Positions 26,473 to 33,212 of a stretch of 35,572 nt of DNA are shown piece by piece. Numbering within the stretch: position 1 is the stretch's first letter; each line of letters begins with the position of its first letter. Made by a program: the position numbers and the translations under genes. Where the stretch lies: positions 1 to 35,572 of the forward strand of contig NZ_JACRAW010000103.1 in NCBI RefSeq assembly GCF_016213215.1, given 5' to 3'. The stretch comes from Bradyrhizobium sp. (GTDB lineage: Bacteria > Pseudomonadota > Alphaproteobacteria > Rhizobiales > Xanthobacteraceae). The notes under the pieces are model-generated. The model was given only the letters and a program-made list of their open reading frames with translations, had not been told where the DNA came from and searched no databases.

Positions 26473-26510
26473 CTCCCGCGCGGTGAATCTTCCCGTTTTT
26501 TCACCGGGAG
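26473..26510. promoter_or_regulatory. Imperfect inverted repeat between divergent genes
   Basis: CTCCC (26473-26477) and GGTGAA (26482-26487) pair with TTCACC (26500-26505) and GGGAG (26506-26510), with a small bulge and a 12-base loop. It lies between the start of the frameshifted gene (minus) and a small ORF (plus), so an operator is possible. No T run that would make it a terminator on the plus strand. Confidence 0.3.
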
Positions 26511-26541
26511 GTTGCGGGCGTGAGAACATGGGAGGTTTGCG

Positions 26542-26721
26542 ATGATCCTGGGAGATCTAATCGACGCTGACTCGCGTCTTTATGCCAAAAGCGAGCGGGC
26601 AGCATCCCGAGCTGGAATGATGTTGAACTGTGCCGAACCAAGCCGGAACGGTGTTGTTCCACCCAATAGGGCGGTGGGCAATCAGACTAGAATTTCTAGT
26701 GATATCGATGTCAATTTCTGA
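26542..26721 (+). CDS. Small hypothetical ORF just outside the island att site
   Basis: A 59-residue frame starts at ATG 26542 with GGGAGG about seven bases upstream and ends at TGA 26719-26721, four bases before the att repeat. The product begins MILGDLIDADSRLYAKSERA and is polar; I recognise no family. It is divergent from the frameshifted gene. The good ribosome site is the only support; it could equally be chance or the remnant of a longer gene cut by island insertion. Confidence 0.35.
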   Translation: MILGDLIDADSRLYAKSERAASRAGMMLNCAEPSRNGVVPPNRAVGNQTRISSDIDVNF

Positions 26722-26724
26722 CAA

Positions 26725-26740
26725 TGGCGCTCCCTAGGGG
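26725..26740. repeat. Distal att repeat (copy of tRNA-Glu 3' end)
   Basis: TGGCGCTCCCTAGGGG here is identical to 32745-32760, the 3' end of tRNA-Glu (CCA, discriminator, acceptor 3' strand and part of the T stem). The bases on either side differ between the copies, so the repeat is exactly 16 bp. It lies downstream of the tRNA 3' end in the tRNA reading direction, as expected for the far end of an element integrated at that tRNA. Confidence 0.75.
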
Positions 26741-26830
26741 GACGATGGGCGACCGCAGAAACCCCGAAGCTCGGCATTACAGTTGGGTATGACGTTGCGA
26801 TTTCATGTCCAGGTAATCCTGCCGCGAGAT

Positions 26831-26846
26831 GAATGCGCACGCATTC
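26831..26846. repeat. Perfect short palindrome after the cyclase gene
   Basis: GAATGCG-CA-CGCATTC lies 20 bases beyond the cyclase stop codon and about 90 bases inside the att repeat. It could be a transcript 3' hairpin (no T run) or a recombination-protein site; neither is shown. Confidence 0.35.
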
Positions 26847-26866
26847 GAAGTAGAGGAGGTGAAGGA

Positions 26867-29800
26867 TCAGTCCAGCGTGCTTTGAGCGTCGCGCGCCCGT
26901 CTGAGGTCAGCCGTTTCGGCTCCTTCGTCGAACCAACGGCAGATTGGTTCTAGGAGTGCGCGCGCATCACCACGCCTTCCTTGCGTCCGCCAGAGTTCTG
27001 CAAGGCTTGTCGCGGCGCGTAATTCCAGGGACTTGGCGCTTTGACCGCGCGCCACTTCAATGGACTTCGTAAGATAAGACTCCGCTTCGCTTATCTTCGA
27101 TGGGTTGAGTGCTAAGAGCATTTGCGCTCTTTGCCGATGCAATTCTGCTTCCCATGATCTGCCTGTCACGTCACCAATGTTGGCCAGGACCCCCTCGACA
27201 ATCGATAGCGCGCATTCATTTTCGCCATCCTTGGCATACGTATCCGCTAGCCAGCTATCCATCATTGGACGCATGAAGCCGACGTCATTACGTCGCGCTT
27301 CGGCGATTCCCATTGCCATCTCCTCTCGGGCCTCTCCAAGTCGGCCTAGTTCGCCGGCCGCTCGGCCTCGTGAAATTCTGGACAAAATAACGTACAGCGA
27401 AAATCGCTGTTCTTGCGACATTTCGAAGCTTTTTTCGGCGCTTTCGAAGGCGCGAGCGGCATCCCCGCGCAGAAGGTGCACAACGGAAGTCATGTAATGA
27501 GCGAACGCCACGGTGTATGGGTGGCCAAGGTCTTGACCCAAGGCAAGCGCTTCCGAAACGCGGGAAAGGGATTGATCCGGATAGCCCAGAAACCACAAGT
27601 CCCAAGATAGGAGCAGAAGTGAAGCCGCTTGGGGTTCCACCATGTAAAGATTGGATAGGGGCTGCTTTCCCTTGCCAGTCGAGAGCTTGATTGACTCCGC
27701 GAAATGGTTCGCTGACGATTGGAAGTCCCCAATCGTCAATAACGTACTGCCCATCACTCTATGAGCCACCATTAGCGGCACGGGTTGGGACAACGCTCGT
27801 GACCGTGACAGGAACTCATCAGCTAAGCGGAGCGCATCATCATTCTTTCCACCCATCCAGGAGTGCCCCCACAACCCAAACAGGGCTTGGAAATACTCAG
27901 GGATGTCGCCGAGTTGCAGGCATAAGGTACGAGCCCGCAAGAACGCTTCGCGGGTTTCCGCGGAGGCATACCCTTGAACGGCGATAAGCGGTATTCCCAA
28001 CGACAATTGAATGTCGATCTCTTGTTTGATCCGTTCAGGCGTTTCCGGCAAAGCGTCCAGAAGCTGAAGGGCCTTTCGAAAGCTAGCAATCGCTTCGACG
28101 TTGGCGGAATGCGCGAGCGCACCCTGCCCAGACTCGAGCCAGTGGCGAATGGCCAATTGGTGATTGCCTGCTTCTTGATAGTGATAGGCCAGGACTTGGG
28201 GTTGATTTTCGGCGAGCTCCGAAAAGTTATGCTCTAAGATTGCCGCGATGTCCGCGTGTATCTGCTGCCTCTTGCTCCTAAGCAAAGAGTCGTAGATTGC
28301 GTCACGCAACAAAGCATGTTTGAAGGCGAAACGAAGGAAAGGCGAAATTCCGACTCGATAGACAATGTCAGCCTGTTCGAGCAACGAGAGGGCCGACAGC
28401 ATATCGTCGTCGTCAATTCGCGACGCAGCCGACAAAAGATCATAGGAGAACTCGCGCCCAATCACAGCCGCAATCTGTGCAAGTCTGCGACTCGGCGCAA
28501 CGCGGTCGAGCCGCTCCATCAATGCGTCACTCAGCGTGTCCGGAACCCTGAGTGATGCTGGCTGTGCTTCGCGCTCGAAAGGGGTTCGGAAAGGCGCACT
28601 CAACATACTGCTTGTCAGTTCCTCTATGAATAGCGGGACGCCATCGGCCTTTTCGATAATCCGGTCGAGCACCGCTTCGGGCATGCTCCCTCCCCTCAAG
28701 ATATCCCGGATCATCGCCTTCACTTCGGTGAGCGACAATCGAGTGAGCGAGTGCATGGTGGTGTTGGCGTGGGTCATCCATGTGGGGCGGAACTCGGGCC
28801 GGCACGACACAATAAGCAGCACGCGGGCGTGGTCGATCCGGCTGATAATCGATTCAAGCAGCTCAAGCGTCGATGGATCTAGCCAGTGTGCATCCTCGAA
28901 GATGCAGAGCGTGGGGCGTTGGACAGAAAACGCCAAGATCATGTCGACAAGCGTGCTTATCGTCCTGTTCTTTATTTGCTGCGGCGTAAGACCAACTAAT
29001 TCGAGGTTGTTTTCCAAAGGGATCGATAACAGTTTGGCAATAAGCAGGACCGGCTCTTTGGAATTGTTAGTTGAGCGCGGAAGGTAAGTTGTAAGCTTGG
29101 CAATCTTATCTGCCTCGGTCTCGCGAGCTGTTAGTTGGGCCGCTTGTTCGATCTGCCCGATCACAGGAAAGAATGCGCTCTGACTGTGATAGGGCGAGCA
29201 CTGATGGTGCAGCAAGACGTGTGGTTCCTGCTGAATGCGCGATTTCAATTCGTGGAGGAGCCTTGATTTTCCGACTCCGGGAATACCCGAGAGCAATATG
29301 ACTTGGCCATCACCTTCTTTGACTTTCAGCCACCTATCGAGCAGCAAGCTTAGTTCGCTTGAGCGTCCAATGAGCGGGGTAAGAGAGCCCGTATGCGCAG
29401 CCTCGAAACGGCTACCGGTATTTTTTGCCGAGAGCACGCGATACACGTGAAGAGGTTCAGTTACACCTTTGAGTTCCTGGAGCCCGACGTCCTGAAAATC
29501 AAAAGCTGCCCATACGAGACGCCTCGTCGATTCCGAGATGAGTACCGTGTTGGCAGCGGCAAGGGTCTGTAGACGTGCAGCGATATTCGGCGTCTCTCCC
29601 ACCGCGTCCATCGACCACGTACCACTACCTCCAATCTCACCGACAACAACCGGACCCGAGCAAACACCCACTCGACAATTCAGGGTAACTGGCCCTGAAA
29701 TCTTCGTAACTCCGGACACAATCTCCAGGCCGGCGTGAATAGCGCGAACGGCGTCATCCTCGTGTGCACGCGGCCAACCGAAAAATGCCATCACTCCATC

Positions 29801-30241
29801 GCCGAAATAGCGGGCGACCTCGCCTCCATAGCGCGCAATTGCCGCGCTGCACTCCACCCGATACGCGTCAATGAGTTTTTGGAGATCCTCAGGATCTAAT
29901 TTCTCCGATAGCTGGGTAGATCCCACCAGGTCACAGAACATCACTGTGATCTGACGGAATTCAGCTTCGCGATGTTGCACAAGAGAGGGCGGCACGATAG
30001 TGGCGCTTGAAACCGCTTTTGTTGTGCCGGTGGGCTGGCGCGCGGCCGTCAATGCTTCAATGGCCCTAAGCAGCTTCTTGCGGTGGCCTAGGGAAGATAC
30101 TCCGAGTTTTTCGAGATCATTTTCCGTCAAATCCGGAAGGACGGAGTAGTCGATATTGTTTTCTGCGAAGGTTTTGGCGTACTGGCCTAGACCGTGTGTA
30201 CCCAGCCATTCGGCTAAGTCGGTGGTTGTTGTCCTCGTCAT
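26867..30241 (-). CDS. SAM domain / class III nucleotide cyclase / ATPase / TPR signalling protein
   Basis: This 1124-residue protein has an N-terminal SAM domain (about 5-66: LAEWLGTHGLGQYAKTFAEN to LGHRKKLLRAIEAL). A class III cyclase domain follows (about 95-270) with metal ligands D104 (FCDLVGST) and D148 (YFGDGVM) and the N219/R223 pair (ETPNIAARL). Next is an AAA/STAND-type ATPase with a Walker A GIPGVGKS at 319-326 and a Walker B-like LCIFEDAHWLD, then about 400 residues of helical TPR-like repeats. There is no membrane segment. Such multidomain cyclases act as cytosolic signal integrators. It is the largest island gene and lies 304 bases beyond the diiron-oxidase gene on the same strand. 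An intact frame indicates selection or recent arrival. Confidence 0.88.
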   Translation of the reverse strand: MTRTTTTDLAEWLGTHGLGQYAKTFAENNIDYSVLPDLTENDLEKLGVSSLGHRKKLLRAIEALTAARQPTGTTKAVSSATIVPPSLVQHREAEFRQITVMFCDLVGSTQLSEKLDPEDLQKLIDAYRVECSAAIARYGGEVARYFGDGVMAFFGWPRAHEDDAVRAIHAGLEIVSGVTKISGPVTLNCRVGVCSGPVVVGEIGGSGTWSMDAVGETPNIAARLQTLAAANTVLISESTRRLVWAAFDFQDVGLQELKGVTEPLHVYRVLSAKNTGSRFEAAHTGSLTPLIGRSSELSLLLDRWLKVKEGDGQVILLSGIPGVGKSRLLHELKSRIQQEPHVLLHHQCSPYHSQSAFFPVIGQIEQAAQLTARETEADKIAKLTTYLPRSTNNSKEPVLLIAKLLSIPLENNLELVGLTPQQIKNRTISTLVDMILAFSVQRPTLCIFEDAHWLDPSTLELLESIISRIDHARVLLIVSCRPEFRPTWMTHANTTMHSLTRLSLTEVKAMIRDILRGGSMPEAVLDRIIEKADGVPLFIEELTSSMLSAPFRTPFEREAQPASLRVPDTLSDALMERLDRVAPSRRLAQIAAVIGREFSYDLLSAASRIDDDDMLSALSLLEQADIVYRVGISPFLRFAFKHALLRDAIYDSLLRSKRQQIHADIAAILEHNFSELAENQPQVLAYHYQEAGNHQLAIRHWLESGQGALAHSANVEAIASFRKALQLLDALPETPERIKQEIDIQLSLGIPLIAVQGYASAETREAFLRARTLCLQLGDIPEYFQALFGLWGHSWMGGKNDDALRLADEFLSRSRALSQPVPLMVAHRVMGSTLLTIGDFQSSANHFAESIKLSTGKGKQPLSNLYMVEPQAASLLLLSWDLWFLGYPDQSLSRVSEALALGQDLGHPYTVAFAHYMTSVVHLLRGDAARAFESAEKSFEMSQEQRFSLYVILSRISRGRAAGELGRLGEAREEMAMGIAEARRNDVGFMRPMMDSWLADTYAKDGENECALSIVEGVLANIGDVTGRSWEAELHRQRAQMLLALNPSKISEAESYLTKSIEVARGQSAKSLELRAATSLAELWRTQGRRGDARALLEPICRWFDEGAETADLRRARDAQSTLD

Positions 30242-30288
30242 TGCAGAGGCCCTTGCCTACCGCCGTAGAGGGTGTTGGGCTTCAGACC

Positions 30289-30300
30289 CACCACGTGGTG
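30289..30300. promoter_or_regulatory. Perfect palindrome CACCACGTGGTG upstream of cyclase gene
   Basis: This uninterrupted 12-bp palindrome is centred about 54 bases before the cyclase ATG (30241). Its size and place suit a dimeric repressor or activator site. No regulator gene lies in the island. Confidence 0.4.
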
Positions 30301-30339
30301 CCTTGTTGCTCAAAACCAGGAAACCTTCTCCGCGCACCA

Positions 30340-30365
30340 TATCATATGAGCATTATCATATGAGC
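30340..30365. promoter_or_regulatory. Tandem TATCATATGAGC repeat upstream of cyclase gene
   Basis: TATCATATGAGC occurs at 30340-30351 and again at 30354-30365, a 14-bp period, each copy with a CATATG core. On the minus strand each copy contains TATGAT, five of six matches to a -10 box, about 100-125 bases before the cyclase start. No well-spaced -35 box was found. Tandem operator or duplicated -10 region are both possible. Confidence 0.4.
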
Positions 30366-30545
30366 GTTCTTTTGACCGCCTCCGGCGTCAAAGCACAACT
30401 GCAACTTGGCGCAACGACGCCAGCGCCGGGTGCCCTACCCAGCTAACCATGACGCCCGATCGCGAGCAGTCACGCGGCCTCCATCGTTTTAGATCGCAAG
30501 CGCCTCACGTCATGCCAAACTGCGATGACTATAGCGCTATTCCGC

Positions 30546-31448
30546 TCACGCCGAGGGCCGAGCGCCGCGCTTTTCACCGCGCAAAGGATTTGAGCTGTGA
30601 CGATACGGGAGCGCCTCTCCGAGCGCCTGCTCAAGCTCTTCAAGCATCTCCGCTTCCGATTTGAGAAGCTCGTGATTATAGCCCTCCGCCAGAATCAATG
30701 CCGATTCATACGTCTCCTGAACGACCCTGATACGGTCGTTCGCAGGAAGCGACGCCACGAATTTGATCGTTTCTTCGACGTGAGTGGCCTCGCTTCCGAG
30801 GGAGCTGTGACTTCTGAGGAAGCGGGTCGCATCGACGTCGTGCGGACAGATCGCCTGCACCTTCTCTATATCGGTCGCCTGCTTGAGCGCGGCGATGCGC
30901 TCCAGGCAGTACGAATAGCCGATGCAGCCGATTGGATAGTCCTGGACGCAGAGATCATCGAAGCGCTTGCAGAGCGGCTTGATGCCCTCCGGGATAAAGC
31001 TGGCGACGAGTCGCTCGCCGGGCACACCCAGCGCACGCAGATCCTTGAGCGCGAGCCGGTCGTGACCGGTCTCCTCGCGCGCACGCTCTTCCAAGTAGGC
31101 CGCGACCTCTGGCCTCCCCAGCTCGTTGAAGCGCCCGGCGGCGCGCCGGAGATTTCGAGGCGTATCGACAGACGTGTGATAGGCGCCCACCAAGGCTACG
31201 ATATAGCCGACGAGCGTCGGGTCAGGGCGCGCGAGGCGCTTTTCGATTCCGGCAAATCCGAGACTTATCGCGCCGTCGAGCAGCCCGACCGTGCTGCCCG
31301 CCGAGCCCACACCTCTCATCGGTGTCGCGAAGGGATCCAGGTTTTCTTTCGTGCCTTTCGGGGTATAAAACCAAACCTCTCCCGACTCGCGAGCGATGAT
31401 CGAAATATCGCCCGTGACTTTGACCCACTCCGTGACCAGCCGTGCCAT
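30546..31448 (-). CDS. Heme-oxygenase-like diiron oxidase (HDO) candidate
   Basis: This 300-residue soluble protein has a pattern I associate with iron-containing redox enzymes of the TenA/PqqC/heme-oxygenase fold. After an N-terminal part of unknown kind, residues 117-140 read YLEERAREETGHDRLALKDLRALG, giving the E-x2-H pair E126/H129. E183 (CLERIAAL) lies 57 residues later, and H214, E220 and H223 lie in FLRSHSSLGSEATHVEE. This order and spacing resemble UndA- and CADD-type HDO enzymes, which oxidise fatty acids, amino acids or peptides. ATG 31448 follows GTGGAGG with six bases between. It sits between an NHLP-like peptide gene and the cyclase, all minus strand, so the peptide is a plausible substrate. 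Assignment by motif only. Confidence 0.65.
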   Translation of the reverse strand: MARLVTEWVKVTGDISIIARESGEVWFYTPKGTKENLDPFATPMRGVGSAGSTVGLLDGAISLGFAGIEKRLARPDPTLVGYIVALVGAYHTSVDTPRNLRRAAGRFNELGRPEVAAYLEERAREETGHDRLALKDLRALGVPGERLVASFIPEGIKPLCKRFDDLCVQDYPIGCIGYSYCLERIAALKQATDIEKVQAICPHDVDATRFLRSHSSLGSEATHVEETIKFVASLPANDRIRVVQETYESALILAEGYNHELLKSEAEMLEELEQALGEALPYRHSSNPLRGEKRGARPSA

Positions 31449-31573
31449 TCGAAACCTCCACTTCCGAGTGAAAGCCCGTGTCGTTTCTCGCAGGATGCGA
31501 CCAAACTTGCGTCAGCTAGAGAACCTTGCCGCATCCGAGACGGATTGTAATACACTAGATCCGTACTTGCGCA

Positions 31574-31605
31574 GGCAGCCCGGGTTTCGAGAGACCCCAG
31601 CTGCC
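31574..31605 (-). promoter_or_regulatory. Hairpin between peptide gene and oxidase gene
   Basis: Outer arms GGCAGC (31574-31579) and GCTGCC (31600-31605) enclose inner arms GGGT (31582-31585) and ACCC (31594-31597). The structure starts 13 bases after the stop of the NHLP-like gene and has no T run. Such a hairpin between a precursor gene and its enzyme gene could stabilise the precursor mRNA or reduce read-through, giving more peptide than enzyme; this role is inferred. Confidence 0.4.
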
Positions 31606-31618
31606 CGATTGCGTACCG

Positions 31619-32041
31619 CTAGATACCGTTCGGCACACAGGCCATCAGCATTTTGGCTGTTTCGACAAGATTAGTTCCCGATTGGCGCGAGGCGTTGGGC
31701 AGCACAAAGACCACTGTATCGTCGTCGTCCAATTCCCAGCCGTCATTGTATTCGTCTTCCGTGATCACAATGGGACTCGCCAAACTGATGGGGTGGATCG
31801 GGAGGCCTTGGAGAGCTGATTGGGCGTTAGCAATGCGTTGAGCAATCGGCAGGTTTGGGGTAGCATCTCCCACCAGCCCGTCGCGGAAACCAGCATTGGT
31901 CCACGCTTTAGCGATCAAGGCCGCGAGTTCATCATTTTGGTACGAAAAGTCAGCCACTTTCACGTCGGCTTTGTTACCAGCGTTGCTGCCGGGCTTGTGT
32001 TTAAAAATTCCTCGGCCAGCTGGATTACCATGCGGCGCCAT
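31619..32041 (-). CDS. NHLP-like RiPP precursor candidate (nitrile-hydratase-leader type)
   Basis: I chose ATG 32041 because GGAGGG (32049-32054) lies seven bases upstream; the ATG at 32059 has no such site. The 140-residue product has residues 37-57 reading DELAALIAKAWTNAGF then RDGLVGD, the pattern of the nitrile hydratase alpha-like leader (a helix ending A-W-x-x-x-x-F-R-x-x-L). The closing hydrophobic VVFVLP (110-115) of that fold follows after a longer, acidic insert (EDEYNDGWELDDDD). The 25 residues after it (NASRQSGTNLVETAKMLMACVPNGI) would be the core peptide, with a single Cys (C135). The Cys cluster of true nitrile hydratase is absent. The N-terminal 25 residues are Gly/Lys-rich. 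Next gene downstream is the diiron-oxidase candidate. Confidence 0.6.
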   Translation of the reverse strand: MAPHGNPAGRGIFKHKPGSNAGNKADVKVADFSYQNDELAALIAKAWTNAGFRDGLVGDATPNLPIAQRIANAQSALQGLPIHPISLASPIVITEDEYNDGWELDDDDTVVFVLPNASRQSGTNLVETAKMLMACVPNGI

Positions 32042-32744
32042 GATCAAGCCCTCCGTCATGAAGCAGGTCCGACATATTGCCGTCCCGCGAATTTCGTATT
32101 CTAGTCGCGGAACGTTGTCGCTGCAAGTTAGACTGGCGGTGTCCAGTTGGATTTAGACCACCTCTGGGCGGTCGATGACATCGTTGAATGGCAAAGGAGT
32201 TCGGCTGTTCGGTGTCCTCAGGCATTACGCCCGACATGCAAAGAGCCATCAGTCCGAGCGTGACAAACGGGCCGGTCAGGGTTGCTGCCATTCCAAGGTA
32301 TGCGCTGATGCTCGCTGAGATGGTGGAAACCAAGGCTATCTGGGTCGTCTTGGTTCCTCGCGGCCGCCGCGAGTTCGGTGGAGACACCTTGGATCGCGCT
32401 CACGCTCCTCGGAGCGGGGCTCTGGTTGTTCCTACACGCCATGTGAGGACCCAAGGAGGAGCATGCGGCTGCACACGAAGGCGAACGGTTTCCATATCGC
32501 GGCAGGGAACCCTTTTTGGCTGCGCTCAGAGCGCGCGATCCAGATCGGCAAAGGCATGCGTTGCCCTACGATTGGCCTCGCGTCGGTCTTTCGTCCCGAG
32601 AGACTTCTTCTTGCTGCCGAGCGGAGGTCTTGATCAGATAGGGCATCGCGTGCATCAAAAGCTACCATCATTTGCTGCCAGTCAAGAGCAGACAAAACTT
32701 TGATTTGCGCGATGTTTTTGAACTATCAGCGTATCTGAGGCCGC
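32042..32744. other. Island segment between the peptide gene and tRNA-Glu
   Basis: No gene is convincing in these 703 bases. Hydrophobic stretches appear in short frames on both strands near 32200-32450 (for example LTLLGAGLWLFLHAM ending at a plus-strand TGA near 32449), as expected of a decayed membrane-protein gene or its shadow. A 56-codon frame from 32463 is listed apart. An integrase gene would be expected next to the tRNA but I cannot recognise one. Confidence 0.4.
32463..32633 (+). CDS. Small hypothetical ORF at the tRNA end of the island
   Basis: A 56-residue frame starts at ATG 32463 preceded closely by AGGAGGAGC and ends at TGA 32631-32633. The product (MRLHTKANGFHIAAGNPFWL...) is basic and matches no family I know. 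Support rests on the ribosome site only; the region looks decayed. Confidence 0.3.
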   Translation: MRLHTKANGFHIAAGNPFWLRSERAIQIGKGMRCPTIGLASVFRPERLLLAAERRS

Positions 32745-32819
32745 TGGCGCTCCCTAGGGGAATCGAACCCCTGTTTCAGCCTTGAGAGGGCCGCGTCCTA
32801 ACCGCTAGACGAAGGGAGC
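32745..32819 (-). tRNA. tRNA-Glu (anticodon CTC), CCA encoded
   Basis: On the minus strand the gene starts GCTCCCT (32819-32813) and ends AGGGAGC, discriminator G and CCA (32745). The D arm has the TAGCGGTTAGGAC pattern, the anticodon loop reads CTCTCAA with anticodon CTC, and the T arm reads AGGGGTTCGATTCCCCT. All stems pair, with one G-T in the anticodon stem. It decodes GAG. Its last 16 bases are duplicated at 26725-26740, marking it as an integration target. It lies about 60 bases downstream of the DUF6476 gene on the same strand. Confidence 0.95.
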
Positions 32820-32876
32820 GTGAGGCTTACCGAATAGCCTCGAAATTCATCGGCCGCAAGGACCGATCGGGCCGCC

Positions 32877-33212
32877 TCACGGCTCATTGGCAAATTTCAG
32901 CCGCCCGGCGGGCTTCAAGGTATGGGCATCGAAGGTGCGGATTTCGGTCACCCCGCCGATGTCCAGCGTCACCACCAGCCGGTCGCCGGCGACCGCGGGC
33001 GAGACGATCCGGGCGCCCTTCGGGACGGTGGCGGTGATGTCGGAGGCCGCAACGGTGCTTCCTTCGCTGCGGAAAAGGCGATAGCCGATGGCGATCAGCA
33101 CGGCCGCAACGCCCACGGCCGTGGTAAGCCCCGCAATCAGCATCATCCGCCGCACCCGCGCGAACAACGCGGCCTGCTCGGGGGTCGGTTCGGGAAGAGC
33201 GGTTTCGGTCAT
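32877..33212 (-). CDS. DUF6476-like small membrane protein
   Basis: From ATG 33212 the product has 111 residues: a polar N-terminus, one membrane helix (MMLIAGLTTAVGVAAVLIAIGYRLF) and a small C-terminal domain (PKGARIVSPAVAGDRLVVTLDIGGVTEIRTFDAHTLKPAGRL). This pattern and its place beside an RluA gene are what I know of DUF6476 proteins of Hyphomicrobiales; function unknown. The frame is open to 33269, but that extension would overlap the start of the divergent pseudouridine synthase gene. With the chosen starts, the two ATGs still overlap by two bases on opposite strands. Confidence 0.75.
   Translation of the reverse strand: MTETALPEPTPEQAALFARVRRMMLIAGLTTAVGVAAVLIAIGYRLFRSEGSTVAASDITATVPKGARIVSPAVAGDRLVVTLDIGGVTEIRTFDAHTLKPAGRLKFANEP

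Larger units (their letters stand above)
30242..30545. other. Intergenic region upstream of the island cyclase gene
   Basis: This 304-base gap holds a 12-bp palindrome (30289-30300) and a pair of 12-bp direct repeats (30340-30351, 30354-30365), described separately. No gene is seen. The cyclase probably has its own promoter here. Confidence 0.5.
26725..32760. mobile_element. Putative tRNA-Glu genomic island of about 6 kb
   Basis: The element is bounded by the 16-bp tRNA-Glu 3'-end repeat at both ends. Inside are three recognisable genes, all on the minus strand: an NHLP-like peptide, a heme-oxygenase-like diiron oxidase candidate and a SAM/cyclase/ATPase/TPR protein, plus small doubtful frames at the tRNA end. 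Base composition inside is visibly more AT-rich than in the dehydrogenase and rpoH regions. No integrase, excisionase or relaxase gene is recognisable, so the element is either a decayed remnant or mobilised from elsewhere. Confidence 0.65.

Noticed and set aside
30597..31550. 317-codon plus-strand frame opposite the diiron-oxidase gene
   Set aside because: Antisense shadow; the minus strand has a strong Shine-Dalgarno site and family motifs.
31619..32041. Calling the NHLP-like protein a nitrile hydratase alpha subunit
   Set aside because: It lacks the C-x-x-C-S-C metal motif and is too short; no beta-subunit gene is nearby.
32188..32703. 171-codon plus-strand frame at the tRNA end of the island
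   Set aside because: Translation is Arg/Ser-rich without domain features and runs through the region where other frames look equally open; no good ribosome site.
32042..32744. Integrase gene next to the tRNA
   Set aside because: None of the frames on either strand shows the R...H-x-x-R...Y pattern of tyrosine recombinases or any length near 300 residues; only short doubtful frames are present.
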